The notes under the pieces: model-generated | Databases searched by the model: none | What the model saw: only the letters and a program-made list of their open reading frames with translations | What the model was told of the DNA's origin: nothing | Shown: piece by piece, positions 1-11,575 of the stretch | Layout of the letters: every line of letters begins with the position of its first letter | Position numbering within the stretch: position 1 is the first letter of the stretch | NCBI GenBank assembly: GCA_017163975.1 | Contig: JAFFSR010000316.1 | Coordinates: forward strand, 2,640,001-2,704,000 | Origin: Anastatus disparis | Taxonomy: Eukaryota; Arthropoda; Insecta; Hymenoptera; Eupelmidae | Length of the DNA: 64,000 bases | Reading direction: 5' to 3' | Made by a program: the position numbers and the translations under genes

Positions 1-1560
1 TACGGTTCAGGCAGATACATTTCCTTCAATAAAAGAAATCTCAAGGTGTCTCAAGGTCTCAAATCTCAACCTCTCTTGTGGTTTAAATTATATTTAATGA
101 AAGAACCTTCGAAAATTTGCTTTTTTCCATACCATTTATGCAAAAACCATTCATATCATTTTTAGAAAATATTTGATACTATTAATGAAATTTTCAAGGT
201 ACCGTGCAATATAGCTTTTTGAAAAATGAATTTTGTTTAACAGTTTCAAAAAAGAATAATTTATTCGCAAACAGTTGTGTATTTTTTAATGTAATAGAAT
301 AGTCACTGTTTAAAAATTGTTTGAAAAAAGTGATATTTAAAGTGTAAACTTTTAAAGATGTACCAATATATCTTTGAAATTTATTTAAAATAATTTTCGT
401 TCATATATTATTTTATTCCATTTTATGAAATTCTAATAAAATAATACTCTTAGTTATAACATCAAATCCATAGAACTTGTAGATATATATATACATACAA
501 AAAATTTCACATCAATTTGCACGGCTAAATAATAAAAATCAATGAGTCTGAGAATATGTTCCATTTGGTTTCCAAAATAAAAATAAAAAATTTTGTGGTT
601 AAAAATTCAAAGTAATGGAATATTATTATTTACTCAAATTTTTTGGTTAAATTAATGTTTTAATAAGATTTCTATTAAAAAGTATCAAACTATTGTAAAA
701 ACTTAATACAACTATTTTTGTTTAAAATAACGTGTACAATATGATTGAATTTTTTTAAATGACAATATGTAGACTTTTTACCTTACCTGTTAGGTGAAAA
801 ATCACTATTGAATATACACAAAAACTGCCTAAGTTAATTTGATATTTAATGACTTGACTTAATATTTTTTTATAAAGAACGAATAAATTTCAGCGATAAC
901 GAAGAAAATTTCTAAAAACACCTGGATTTGCGGAAAAGTATTTAAAACAGTCATTTTTAATCAATCATAAGATTTTCTTTCTTCAAACGCACTTTGTTTT
1001 GAAGAAAACGTACAAATACATTTTTATCAGATATCATCCATAAATATGTAGTGACGATATTACCAATAAATCTTAGTTCTACCAGGCTTTGAGTATTTTT
1101 ACTTGGAAATATTTATCAATTATTTATTATGCACCTAAATTAATTAAGAATTTAAAATAGCATAAAAATCATCTGTAAATATTTTCCCTTTTACGGCAAG
1201 TAAATACAACTTGCGTATGAAATTTTGAACAATATAATTAAGGCAATCTAATGTTTAGTAATAACTTCATAAATGTTATTATCCATAATCATATAAATTG
1301 TTTGTTAAAAAAAGTTATTTTCTTTCTCAACTTTTTTTTTTGTTTTATTTTTAGATTTGTTAATAGATTTATTAGTATAGATTTTTAACTATTTAACCTT
1401 AAATATGTCCTAACAAATCTAAAAATAAAAAAAAAATAATCAAAGATATTAAAGCATTAATAACTGTATTTATAAATTATAAATTTTTAAAAATAGTTCA
1501 AAATTATGAATTCACACAATTACATGAACATTAAAAAAAATATATAAAAGGAAGTAAAAA
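1..1560. other. AT-rich intergenic DNA, no gene seen
   Basis: No open frame of useful length, no recognisable repeat boundary and no RNA gene was seen. The stretch is mostly A/T homopolymer-rich sequence. Confidence 0.6.
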
Positions 1561-1671
1561 TTATCATTCTTTAAATGTTATTTATTAATCTAGCAAGTGT
1601 GTTCAAAGCGTTGTCGCAATGCTTGAGATCGGCATTCAAAGCGAGCGACCACGCAATAAATCGCTGTATTC

Positions 1672-1800
1672 GGATTCAGCTTTTTGTGCCGTAGACTACG
1701 GAGAGCCGTAGCGAGCGACAAAGCTGTTTAGTCATTGGGCTTGGATTCAGCTTTCTGTGCCGTAGACTACGGAGAGCCGTAGCGAGCCACAACGCAGCTT
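1672..1800. repeat. Two 71-bp direct repeats with a small hairpin
   Basis: Two tandem copies start at 1672 and 1743. Each contains CTACGGAGAGCCGTAG, a 6-bp stem with an AGAG loop. The stretch is GC-richer than its surroundings. Its origin is unknown. Confidence 0.6.
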
Positions 1801-1926
1801 AGTCGCAGCGCTCTGCTTCGATCAATGTAATCTTTTATACAGAAAGTTGGAATGATTGGCTGCGATATTGTTACGCACTCTTATATTGCGATTTTCCGTT
1901 ATTAATAGCTGCGCATGTTGTCCGAA

Positions 1927-2421
1927 TCATTCACAACAATCGACTTCGCAGCGTGTGCAGTCGGCTTTTTTTAGTGTATCATTTAGGCCTTTTAGTGCTA
2001 CATAATTTTCAAGTTCATTAAAAAATTTCATTGGTCTTTCTGTACTAGAACCTTCGTACTTCGGAAGAGGTATTTTGATTTTACTTTGATTTGGCTCATT
2101 ACTCTGTGCATTTGCACTCCTTCTATCTATTATGACCTTTAATTCATCTATTTTCTCTTCATATTCTTGTGTTGTTTCATTAATTTTTTGAGTTAAATTA
2201 TTCTGAACTTCTTCTATCGATCTTTCATTTTCCTTTCTAAGTCTTTTATTTTCCTCTCTAAGTTCATCATTTTCTATTTTTAATTCCTCTTTATATTTTT
2301 CGAAAGAACTGCTGAGATTATTGTTTTCATTTCGTAGTTTCTTATAAGCATCTGTGAGAGCCTCTAATTGATCTTTTATTGTTAGATTCTTAATCTCATC
2401 TTTGCTTAAATCTATTTGCAT
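1927..2421 (-). CDS. LTR-retrotransposon Gag N-terminal fragment
   Basis: The 164-residue frame starts with a long charged coiled coil (about residues 20-100, rich in E, K, N and Q heptads). It then has a proline/lysine linker and the stretch IPLPKYEGSSTERPMKFFNE at about residues 117-136. That stretch resembles the entry into the capsid-like domain of arthropod Gypsy-type Gag proteins, where a short P-x-Y/F-x-G motif precedes helix 1. The frame stops soon afterwards, so most of the capsid, any zinc knuckle and all of pol are missing. No LTR could be paired with it. I read it as a truncated old insertion. A host coiled-coil protein is possible but less likely. Confidence 0.5.
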   Translation of the reverse strand: MQIDLSKDEIKNLTIKDQLEALTDAYKKLRNENNNLSSSFEKYKEELKIENDELREENKRLRKENERSIEEVQNNLTQKINETTQEYEEKIDELKVIIDRRSANAQSNEPNQSKIKIPLPKYEGSSTERPMKFFNELENYVALKGLNDTLKKADCTRCEVDCCE

Positions 2422-2443
2422 TATTCTATCCCAGTCTCCAGAA

Positions 2444-2581
2444 TTATTTAATGAGTTTTTTATTATTTTGATCAGATAGGGTTTTTAATTCATCTGTTAC
2501 AATTTGCATCCATTCTTTTAATTTCATGGGTATTAACTGTTGTGTCTCTTCTGTTACCGTAGTTTCTTCAATTTCTTTCAT
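2444..2581 (-). CDS. 45-aa small ORF upstream of the gag fragment
   Basis: This short acidic and lysine-rich frame has an ATG at 2581-2579 and TAA at 2446-2444. It ends 22 bp before the start codon of the gag fragment on the same strand, so it may be the frame-shifted true N-terminus of that Gag or an upstream ORF. I recognise no domain, and it could be chance in this AT-rich DNA. Confidence 0.25.
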   Translation of the reverse strand: MKEIEETTVTEETQQLIPMKLKEWMQIVTDELKTLSDQNNKKLIK

Positions 2582-2599
2582 AATAATATCTCATCTTCT

Positions 2600-3600
2600 T
2601 CTTTTGTTCGGCATCTTGAATCTTAATGTATTTAACGCACGCAAATAAAAATATTACGCTTTATTTATTAAAATAAGAAATTGAATTAACTAATTTATTA
2701 TTCAAAAGATCTATAGTTATATATAGCAGTTTGTCTATTTTGAATTAAATAAATATTCAAAATATGATTTTTAATTAAATTAATAAATAAATTAATTCAA
2801 TTTTCACAAAGATTGCACAATTATATGATAATTTAAATGATTTACTCAAGATAATTCACAATCAAGTATTGCGCTTTCATATTTATTATATTTCCCATTA
2901 TCTGTGTTTATTATAAGATGCTACTGTATAATTCTTTTTCATTTATACGCAGATTCTACAATATACTCATATATTTTATTGTGCTATTTTAAATTGATTT
3001 AAATTTAATTGTTATTTTAAAACATGAAACGAGTCATTGCCACACAACCCATATTAACGCGATTAAAAAACAATTGATTAATAATTTGATTGACTTTCAC
3101 ACTTAAGATTTCAATTTATCATAACTTAAAAATTGAAAACTCATGCGGAAATTTTATTGCTTCAAGTTGAGAACCCTTATATTCGCTACAAAATTTTAGA
3201 TTGCGCACCACTGTTCATTTTCATATATTTAAATTTTATTTTAAATGTTGTATCAAAATTTTATTTCAATCTAATACTTCAAATCAATTTAACACAGTAT
3301 AGCTATTTATCCTTTGTTTACCTTTTGCTTTTAATCTTACTACCTTATATTGGTTTGATATACAAACATTGAAATTGGTTCGGAATTTATCGACTCTTAT
3401 GTCGTGAAAATTTTAGCATGTAATGAAAATAATATTTCAGAATTATATTTCTTTTAATTTTAATTATTTCTCAACCAATTTCATTGTTTTTTATGATTTT
3501 TTGTGCTTTATTTAAGACTTTCTTTCTTTTTTTCTTTTATTTTTCTTTAAATTTTTAAACTTTTTTTTTGTATTTTCTATTATTTTTTATGATTTATTTT
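2600..3600. other. AT-rich DNA, no supported gene
   Basis: A 79-aa plus-strand frame at 3133-3372 has AT-driven hydrophobic composition and no recognisable domain. Nothing else is seen. Confidence 0.5.
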
Positions 3601-3603
3601 TAA

Positions 3604-3957
3604 TCATTTCGATATCTTTTCATATAAGAAGTTTATTTCTTCTTCCAACTCATGAATATGCTCTACCATGAGTGGTATATTGTGATTAAATCTATGTTTT
3701 AGTTCTTTCAAACAATTTATTATTTTTTTCTCATTTTCTTTTCCTTTGTTTGTATCTATAGTTAAATAATCTAAATTATTTTCGAATTTCTCTATTTTAA
3801 TTTTCATGAATTCTATATTTTTATTTTGTTGTTCAATTTGATTTTTTACTGTTATTAATATATTTTCTAATTCTTTTTTGTTTATTATAATAAATTCATT
3901 TTTATGATTATTTTTAATATTACGCAATAATATACTTTCTTCTTTAATAAATAACAT
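3604..3957 (-). CDS. Hypothetical 117-aa coiled-coil ORF
   Basis: The frame is rich in K, N, E and I, with several heptad-like stretches (about residues 25-70 and 95-115). It could be a Gag-like or structural fragment. I recognise no family, and low-complexity AT-rich DNA can give such frames by chance. No promoter or intron signal was seen. Confidence 0.2.
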   Translation of the reverse strand: MLFIKEESILLRNIKNNHKNEFIIINKKELENILITVKNQIEQQNKNIEFMKIKIEKFENNLDYLTIDTNKGKENEKKIINCLKELKHRFNHNIPLMVEHIHELEEEINFLYEKISK

Positions 3958-4170
3958 CGTTATAATTGTTTTGTTTTTCTAGTGATTCTTTTATGAACTC
4001 ACAGACTTTTATTCTAACCATCACTTGGTTTTATTCTTTTCATTTTTTTTTTTTTTACAAAAACAAGGATTTTTTACCTCTAATTTTAACCACTAATAAT
4101 ATTAAATTAAATATAAGTCTAATCTTAATGCTAATTTTCGCGTGAAAAAGAATTATCTAGCATTTATTTT

Positions 4171-4440
4171 TGTTAGTAATAGGATAATCAATATTCGTAT
4201 TTAGCGCTTCTGTATTATACTCCTGACGTATTATACTCATGTAAGTTTTGTTAACGCGCTACATTATTGCTCCTGCCTCGTGGCATGTTCGCGCTCACTT
4301 CCGTTGCGATACTTGAAGAGTAAAGATCTCTGTAATATTGTAAAAGAGCTTTATTCTGTATTAAGTAAATTAGAATCTCTTTGTATTTTAAATAAAGTGT
4401 TTCTGTATAAATCGTATCTGCTCATTGTTTTAACCTAACA
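4171..4440 (+). repeat. Copia 5-prime LTR
   Basis: This 270-bp TG...CA repeat is identical to 7319-7588 except at one base. It would carry the promoter and, in the right-hand copy, the polyadenylation signal (AATAAAG near its end). Confidence 0.95.
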
Positions 4441-4441
4441 A

Positions 4442-4456
4442 GGGTTATGGGCCCAG
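4442..4456 (+). promoter_or_regulatory. Copia primer-binding site (initiator tRNA-Met fragment)
   Basis: GGGTTATGGGCCCAG starts one base after the LTR. It is complementary to the anticodon arm of eukaryotic initiator tRNA-Met rather than to a tRNA 3-prime end. Drosophila copia is known to prime from a half-tRNA in this way. Confidence 0.85.
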
Positions 4457-4588
4457 GTGCTGTCGTAAAATAAAAAAAATAAAATAATTGTCGCACAGAC
4501 CACGTGCTCAAATTTTTTTTTGAGGTTAACTTGTGTACAAGTGAAAGAAGAAAAAGTTTTTTTTGTTTCTTGTATTTAGCTAAGTAAA

Positions 4589-7257
4589 ATGACGAACATT
4601 GTAAATTCTACAAGAATAGAACTATTAACTAAAGACAACTACGACACGTGGTGTATTCAAGTGCAGGCTTTGTTAATAAAGCATGATGAATGGGGTTACG
4701 TAGCAGGTACGATTGTTAAGCCGAGCGCAAAGTCAGGAGAGACTGAACCGACTGCTGCGCAATTGATTTGGGTACAAAACGACCTAAAGGCCAAGTCAGA
4801 TTTAATTTTATCGATAAGTCCCTCCGAACTGCAAAATGTGCGAGGCTGTGATACATCGCAGGAAGTCTGGGAAAAGCTGAAAAAGAGTATGCATCAAAGG
4901 GCCCTGCCCGTAAGGCTACGCTTCTTAAGCATTTAATGCTGCATAAGTTAAAAGAAGATGGCGATGTACGACAACACATAATGAAATTTTTTGAAGCTGT
5001 TGATAAACTCACGTCGATGAATATAAGTATTAACAAGGACCTATTAGCTATCATGTTGTTATATAGTTTACCGCCGTCATACGAAAATTTTCGCTGTGCT
5101 ATAGAAACGCGCGACGAGTTGCCAGAACCCGAGACTTTGAAAATTAAAATAATTGAAGAAAGTGAATCACGTCAGCAAAGTCGAGAAAGTGTAAATACGT
5201 CTGGCGCATTAGCGGCCAAATACAGAAGCAACATTCAAGGCATGTATAAAGGAGGACCAAGTTTAAGTAATACTGGAAATTGGAATCAACGTTACAACTT
5301 AGGTGCTGGAAATTCTCAAAGCAATAACAACAAACCGTTTAAATTTAAGTGTTACCGATGCAAGAAGTCAGGCCACAAAGGAGCTCAATGTCCAACAAAA
5401 ATAAATGAGCAGAAATATCATGGTTTGATGTCTGAGGATGTATTCTTGGTAATATACGATCAAAATTCATATGCAATGCATACTGAACAGGTAAACACTG
5501 ATATGTGGTGTCTTGATAGTGGTTGTACCACTCATCTATGTAAAGATAAAAATCAATTTGTTGAGATTTTTGATACTTATAATGATAGAGTAAATTTAGC
5601 AAATGATGTATCTACAAAAGTTAATGCTAAAGGTACAGTAAAGTTTGTAAGTTCGAACGGATCTGAAAATAGACAAATTAGTTTGAATAATACGTTATAT
5701 GTACCTGATTTGCGATATAATTTAATGTCTGTTTCAAAAATCACTGACACCGATCATGATGTTGTTTTTAGTAAGACTAAAGCGTCTGTTATTGACAAAG
5801 GTGGTAATGTGAAGTTATTAGCAAAGAGAATGGGTGATTTATATTACATATGCCCAATCACTGAACAATGTAATAACGTATTAACGAGTAAGTATTCTGA
5901 TTTAGTTTTGTGGCATTATAGGTTAGGCCATCTCAACTATAAGGATATGTACACTCTGATTCAACGTGGACTGATACACGTAGATAAGCCTATTCAAACC
6001 CCATCTTCAACAAGCTGCTCAACGTGTCTGCAAGGAAAAATTACGGTACAACCCTTTCCTAAGAGAGAACAGCTGTCAAACAACAAGCTTGAAATTGTTC
6101 ATGCTGACGTATGGGGACCAAGCAGGGCTGCATCTCAAGGAGGAGCTAAATACTTCGTTGTATTTACAGATGACTGTACTCGTTGGGGTGAAATCTATTT
6201 TATGTCAAATTATATACGTAATCGATGCCCTACCAAGGCATTAAATTTAAAAATTCCTTTTGAAGAGTGGACTGGCAGGAAGGTTAACTTAAAACATTTA
6301 AGAGTGTTCGGCACTGATGTTGTCATCTTGGACAAAACTCCAAACAAAGATAAATTTTCACCGAGAGGACTTCAAGGAAAGTTTGTAGGTTACTCTGAAA
6401 CGGCGAAAGCCTACAGAATATGGTTAAAGAATGAGCACAAGATAGTAGTTGCTCGGGATGTCAAATTCTTAAGTAAATTTGACGACAAGGGGGAGCACAT
6501 ATGCTCAGATCGAAAGCATGCAAGAGATTTGAATACAAATGATACCCTTCTACAAGACACTGATACGATGACTGATGTTGCTCCAAGTCAGCTGATCGTT
6601 GGTACCGAATTAACTGAAGAGGCAAGACCACCAAATGCTATGGAACTTGATGTTCTACCTCCAGGTACTTCTAATATGAAAAAGGGACCAGGGAGACCAC
6701 GTTTAGAATCTACCGGCAAACGAGAAAGGCCTCGTAAGGTATATTCAATGGTTCCTACTAACCAAGATGAAGAAAATGACAAGGTTGATTCAGGTGAAGA
6801 AGAATACGAAGATGTTTTTGAAGATGTTGAAGATATGAATCACGCTTGTACAGTAGAGCGTATTATGCCTCTTATAGCCAATGTAGCGGAAATCCCATTC
6901 AACCTTGCAATTAATGGATCAACCGGTCTCGAGTGGAAGGATGCTATTCTTGTAGAAATATCAGGCTTAATTGAAAATGATGTTTGGGATGTTGTTGAAA
7001 GGCCCAAGAGCCACAACGTTATTGGTTGTCGAACAGTATTAACAAATAAATTCGGTCCAAATGGAGAATTGATTAAAAGAAAGGCACGCGTTGTCGCTCA
7101 AGGATTCTCTCAGAGACCAAATATAGACTATAAAGAGACTTTTGCACCTGTTGCCCGATTAAGTTCTTTAAGAATGGTTATGGCCATATCTGCAAGGTTT
7201 GATTTGCGCATTCATCAAATTGATATAGAAGTTGCCTATCAAATTTGGGATTCATAG
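4589..7257 (+). pseudogene. Copia Gag-Pol polyprotein, frameshifted and deleted
   Basis: Gag begins at the ATG at 4589. Its frame is lost in a short A-run near 4888-4893 (a one-base length change) and the product resumes in the next frame, open from 4936 to 7257. In order the second frame has Gag helices, a CCHC zinc knuckle (CYRCKKSGHKGAQC, about 5350-5391), the aspartic protease signature LDSG (about 5512), the pre-integrase HH-CC domain (WHYRLGHL then CSTCLQGK) and the start of the integrase core (VHADVWGP). Near 6200 the frame jumps to a conserved region downstream, so the second Asp and the Glu of the catalytic triad are missing. Reverse transcriptase starts at about 6960 but stops at 7257, well before the YVDD box, and RNase H is absent. 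In-frame deletions in a recently inserted copy suggest it was mobilised already deleted. Confidence 0.9.
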
Positions 7258-7310
7258 TTTTCAAGCAAGGAGAGACATAATTAGTTTAAGTTGTATACAT
7301 ACTCATATTG

Positions 7311-7318
7311 AGGGGGAG
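7311..7318 (+). promoter_or_regulatory. Copia polypurine tract
   Basis: AGGGGGAG sits directly before the TG of the right LTR and is the expected plus-strand primer site. Confidence 0.85.
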
Positions 7319-7588
7319 TGTTAGTAATAGGATAATCAATATTCGTATTTAGCGCTTCTGTATTATACTCCTGACGTATTATACTCATGTAAGTTTTGTT
7401 AACGCGCTACATTATTGCTCCTGCCTCGTGGCATGTTCGCGCTCACTTCCGTTGCGATACTTGAAGAGTAAAGATCTCTGTAATATTGTAAAAGAGCTTT
7501 ATTCTGTATTCAGTAAATTAGAATCTCTTTGTATTTTAAATAAAGTGTTTCTGTATAAATCGTATCTGCTCATTGTTTTAACCTAACA
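7319..7588 (+). repeat. Copia 3-prime LTR
   Basis: This is the right-hand partner of 4171-4440 with one substitution (position 7511). It is followed by the second copy of the ATTTT target duplication. Confidence 0.95.
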
Positions 7589-7671
7589 ATTTTTATACGC
7601 GCGTTTCTAGATATCCGCCATTTTGACTTCTTAACATCAACTTTATACGCGTATAAAGTTTAAACTCTTGC

Positions 7672-7679
7672 GTGAGTTG
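7672..7679. other. Left 8-bp target-site duplication of the giant hAT element
   Basis: GTGAGTTG abuts the terminal CAGGGTTGC and is repeated exactly at 28453-28460. An 8-bp duplication is diagnostic for hAT transposition. Confidence 0.9.
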
Positions 7680-8449
7680 CAGGGTTGCAAATATTTAAAT
7701 CATTTTGAGCTTTAAATAAATTTTAATTTACAAATCCTTTTTGAATTCTTAATTAAAGTTTTATTTAATTAATAATTCCTTTTAAATTAATAATTAAAAA
7801 TATTTTAATTAACAAATCAAAATCTAATCGTGAATTGAAAAGGCTTTAATTAAAAAATCAAAAGAAATTCTTAATTAAATAAATTTCAATTAAGAAATCA
7901 AAATGTGATCGTGAATTGAAAGGGCTTTAATTACAAAATCAAAAGGAATTCTTAATTAAATAAATAAAAATTAAGAAATCAAAATTTAATCGTGAATTGA
8001 AAGGGCTTTAATTCCAAAATCAAAAGGAATCCTTAATTAAATAAATTTCAGTTAAGAAATCAAAATGTAATCGTGAATTGAAAGGGCTTTAATTCCAAAA
8101 TCAAAAGGAATTCTTAATTAAATAAATTTTAATTGAGAAATCAGAATTTAATCGTGAATTGAAAGGGCTTTAATTCCAAAATCAAAAGGAATCCTTAATT
8201 AAATAAATTTCAATTAAGAAATCAAAATGTAATCGTGAATTGAAAGAGCATCAGTAATGATTATGATTTATGAATTCGAGGGCTTTAATGAAAAATTCCA
8301 CAATTCCTTTTTAATTAAATGTACTAAGGAATTTTTATCATATATATGTATGTAGAAAAACATATGTGGACGCGCACATACATACGCACCTGGGCTCATA
8401 TATATGCAACATTTCATGTCGACCCAAACGCACACATACGGACAAGTTG

Positions 8450-8460
<11 letters not shown>
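7680..8460 (+). repeat. Left terminal inverted repeat, outer unique part
   Basis: This segment matches the reverse complement of 28010-28452 with small differences, from CAGGGTTGC through the AT-rich 81-bp repeats to the spacer before the first TA tract. The left copy holds six 81-bp units where the right holds two. Confidence 0.85.
7781..8260 (+). repeat. 81-bp tandem repeat, six copies
   Basis: The word TCGTGAATTGAAA recurs with its G at 7830, 7911, 7992, 8073, 8154 and 8235, which is exactly 81 bp apart each time. Units are AT-rich (TTAATTAAATAAATT cores). On the right side of the element the same repeat, inverted, is present only about twice (near 28232 and 28314), so the array expanded or contracted on one side. 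Confidence 0.9.
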
Positions 8461-8509
<49 letters not shown>

Positions 8510-8927
8510 GGTCCGTTTCATGTCAACTTGCACCCGTTGACCCGTATATATTTTGGTTTATATATATGTATATATACATACACACATACATACATGGGAT
8601 ATTTCATGTCGGTTAGCACGTACTCATAAGTACAGGTTTTCTTTATATGTGGTACATTTCATGACAACACGCACACACCCATTCGTGTACCCTTAGATTT
8701 ATATATATGGGACATTTCATGTCGATTCGCATGCATGCACACGCACGTTAATAAACATATGATTTTTCACGTCAATTCGAAGGCACACACACAGGTTTAT
8801 ATATAAGGAACATTTCATGTCTATTCGCATGCATGCACACAGACTTTAATAAACATGGGATTTTTCACGTCAATTGGAACGCACGCACTTACAGGTTTAG
8901 ATATATGGGACATTTCATGCAAATGCG

Positions 8928-8959
<32 letters not shown>

Positions 8960-9290
8960 GGATTATGTATGGGACATTTCATGTGAAATCGTACATACTC
9001 ATAATGACAGGCTTTTTTATATATGTGGGACATTTTATGACAACACGCACACACCCATCCGAGTAACTTTAGGTTTATATATATATATATATATATATGG
9101 GACATTTCATGTCGATTCGCATGCATGCACACGCACATTCATATACATAAGATTTTTCACGTCAATTCGAACGCACAAACACAGGTTTATATATATATAT
9201 ATATGGGACATTTCATGTCAATTCGCATGCATGCACACAAACTTTAATAAATATTGGATTTTTTACGTCAATTGGAACACACGCACATAC

Positions 9291-9340
<50 letters not shown>

Positions 9341-9862
9341 GACATTTCATGTCGATTCGCATGCATGCACACGCACGTTAATATATATATATATAGGATT
9401 TTTCACGTCAATTCGAACGTACACACACAGGTTTACATATATATGGGACATTTCATGTCGATTCGCATGCATGCGCACGTACGTTAATATACATGGGATT
9501 GTCCATGTCAATTCGAACGCACGCACACTCACACAGGTTTATACATATGGGACATTTCATATTGATTCGCATGCATGCACACACGTTAATATACATAGGA
9601 TTTTTCACGTCAATTATTACCCACGCCTATACAGGTTTATACATATGGGACATTTCATGACAACTCTAACACACCTATCCGAGCGCCCTTAGGTTCACAT
9701 ATATGGGACGTATCATGTCAACACGCACGCACCGGTTTTCATATATTTGACATATCTTGTCAACTCGAACGCGTAAACACATCTAAACATGTATTTGAAA
9801 TTTGTATTTATATATATGGGATCGTTTCTATCAATTCGCATGTACGCACACACATGGGCTTA

Positions 9863-9900
<38 letters not shown>
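8340..9900 (+). repeat. Left minisatellite array with TA tracts
   Basis: Degenerate 50-110 bp units alternate four words: GGGACATTTCATGTC, TTCGCATGCATGCACA, TTTTTCACGTCAATTCGAA and CACACACAGGTTTATATATA. More than a dozen GACAT-TTC-ATGTC palindromes occur, with long (TA)n at 8455-8505, 9294-9338 and 9867-9900. The array is matched in reverse orientation by 26700-28010. Frames across it are repeat artefacts. Confidence 0.9.
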
Positions 9901-9903
<3 letters not shown>

Positions 9904-11178
9904 GACGTTTCACGTCAACTCACCTAACAAAAAAATAGAATTCGTCGAAAATCTGTGAAAATGTTCTATTTGATACCCAAAATACACAAAAAAAATTTTA
10001 GAGGTCCAGGTCAAAGGGGTCAGGATTTAAACGTGATGGAATTTTTCGAATTTTCCAAATTTTTTGCTAAATAAATATTTTAATGAATTTTTTCCTCAAA
10101 AACTATCAATTTTTCGTTAAAACTTAATGGAATACTTTTTCTTGAAAATTAGATGTAGAATTCACCTGAATTTTTGCAAATTATAATATACTGATTTTTA
10201 TGCTTACTCGATCGATTTAAACATACTATTTAGTATATCTAAAAATTGAGCAGGTTAAATTGGCTTTTTAAAGTCTTATTTTTTTCGTTTTTTTATGAGG
10301 AAAAAATATACGAAGCCTCCAGTTGGGCAGCCTTCTCAAAGCTACTTAATTGTGCAAAAATGTCTGTAAAAATCGTTATTTTAGATCAATGATGAGATTC
10401 GTGATTTTTTGGACAAATGTATAAAAATGTTTTTTATTGGAAATCATGTGTGGAATATAAACATATTTTTACAAATTGTAATTTAAGACATTATGAACCA
10501 TATATAATAAAAATTTAACAAAAAATAAATTTTAAAATTTCAAAATTTCATTTATAATTTGTGATGTTTAGCAAATAATGGTTTACAAAAATTTACATAC
10601 ATTTTACATACAATTTCCAATAAAAAACATTTTCATACATTTGTCCCAAAAATCAATACTTTTTCAGGAAAAAAATCACGAATCTCATCATTGATCCAAA
10701 ATAACGATTTATTCAGACTTTTTTGCACAATTAAATAACTTTGAGAAGGCTGCCCAACTGGAGGCTTCGTATATTTTTTCCTCATAAAAAAACGAAAAAA
10801 ATAAGACTTTAAAAAGCCAATTTAACCTGCTCAATATTTAGATATACTAAATAGTATGTTTAAATCGATCGAGTAAGCATAAAAATCAGTATATTATAAT
10901 TTGCAAAAATTCAGGTGAATTCTACATCTAATTTCCAAGAAAAAGTATTCTATTAAGTTTTAACGAAAAATTGATAGTTTTTGGGGAAAAAATTCATTAA
11001 AATATTTATTTAGCAAAAAATTTGGAAAATTCGAAAAATTCCATCACGTTTAAATCCTTACCCCTTTGACCTGGACCTCTAAAATTTTTTTTGTATATTT
11101 TGGGTATCAAATAGAACATTTTCACAGATTTTCGACGAATTCTATTTTTTTGTTAGGTGAGTTGACGTGAAACGTCCC

Positions 11179-11214
<36 letters not shown>
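9866..11214. repeat. 1.3-kb palindrome (foldback) inside the left array
   Basis: The arms pair around a centre near 10540: 9901 onward (GGGACGTTTCACGTCAAC then CACCTAACAAAAAAATAG) matches the reverse complement up to 11179. Stem homology extends about 540 bp per arm with a roughly 22-bp indel, and the central 150 bp is divergent. The pairing continues outward into one minisatellite unit and a TA tract, so that unit is inverted on the right side only. No ORF is present. Confidence 0.85.
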
Positions 11215-11217
<3 letters not shown>

Positions 11218-11360
11218 TATATATGTGTGTATATCTGCGTACACATATACATGGGATATTTCATGTTAATTCACACGCGCGCACATACACACAGGCTTAT
11301 ATACACGGGACGTTTCATGTCAATTTACATGCATGACACACGTACTTGACTTTATATATA

Positions 11361-11417
<57 letters not shown>

Positions 11418-11525
11418 GGCTGTTCCTGTCAAGGCGCATGCACGCACACACTTGGGCTTATGAATATGTGTATATACATATACATGGGATATTTTATGTC
11501 AATTCACATACGCGCACACACACAC

Positions 11526-11575
<50 letters not shown>
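11215..11575 (+). repeat. Continuation of the left minisatellite and TA tracts
   Basis: After the palindrome the array resumes in its original orientation (ATGGGATATTTCATG, CACACACAGGC), with (TA)n at about 11354-11416 and 11530-11572. Confidence 0.8.

Larger units (their letters stand above)
4171..7588 (+). mobile_element. Internally deleted Ty1/Copia LTR retrotransposon
   Basis: The element is 3,418 bp long. It has 270-bp LTRs (4171-4440 and 7319-7588) beginning TGTTAG and ending CTAACA, a 5-bp target duplication ATTTT (4166-4170 and 7589-7593), a primer site right after the left LTR and a polypurine tract right before the right LTR. The LTRs differ at one position (4363 A, 7511 C), so insertion was recent. 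A full Copia is about 5 kb. This copy lacks the middle of integrase and everything after the first part of reverse transcriptase, so it can move only with enzymes from another copy. It lies 91 bp left of the giant hAT element. Confidence 0.95.

Noticed and set aside
3133..3372. 79-aa hydrophobic frame
   Set aside because: AT-driven composition, no domain, isolated.
8366..9692. Several overlapping plus-strand frames rich in I/Y/H/T
   Set aside because: They are translations of TA and CA/TG minisatellite in every frame and change with repeat phase.
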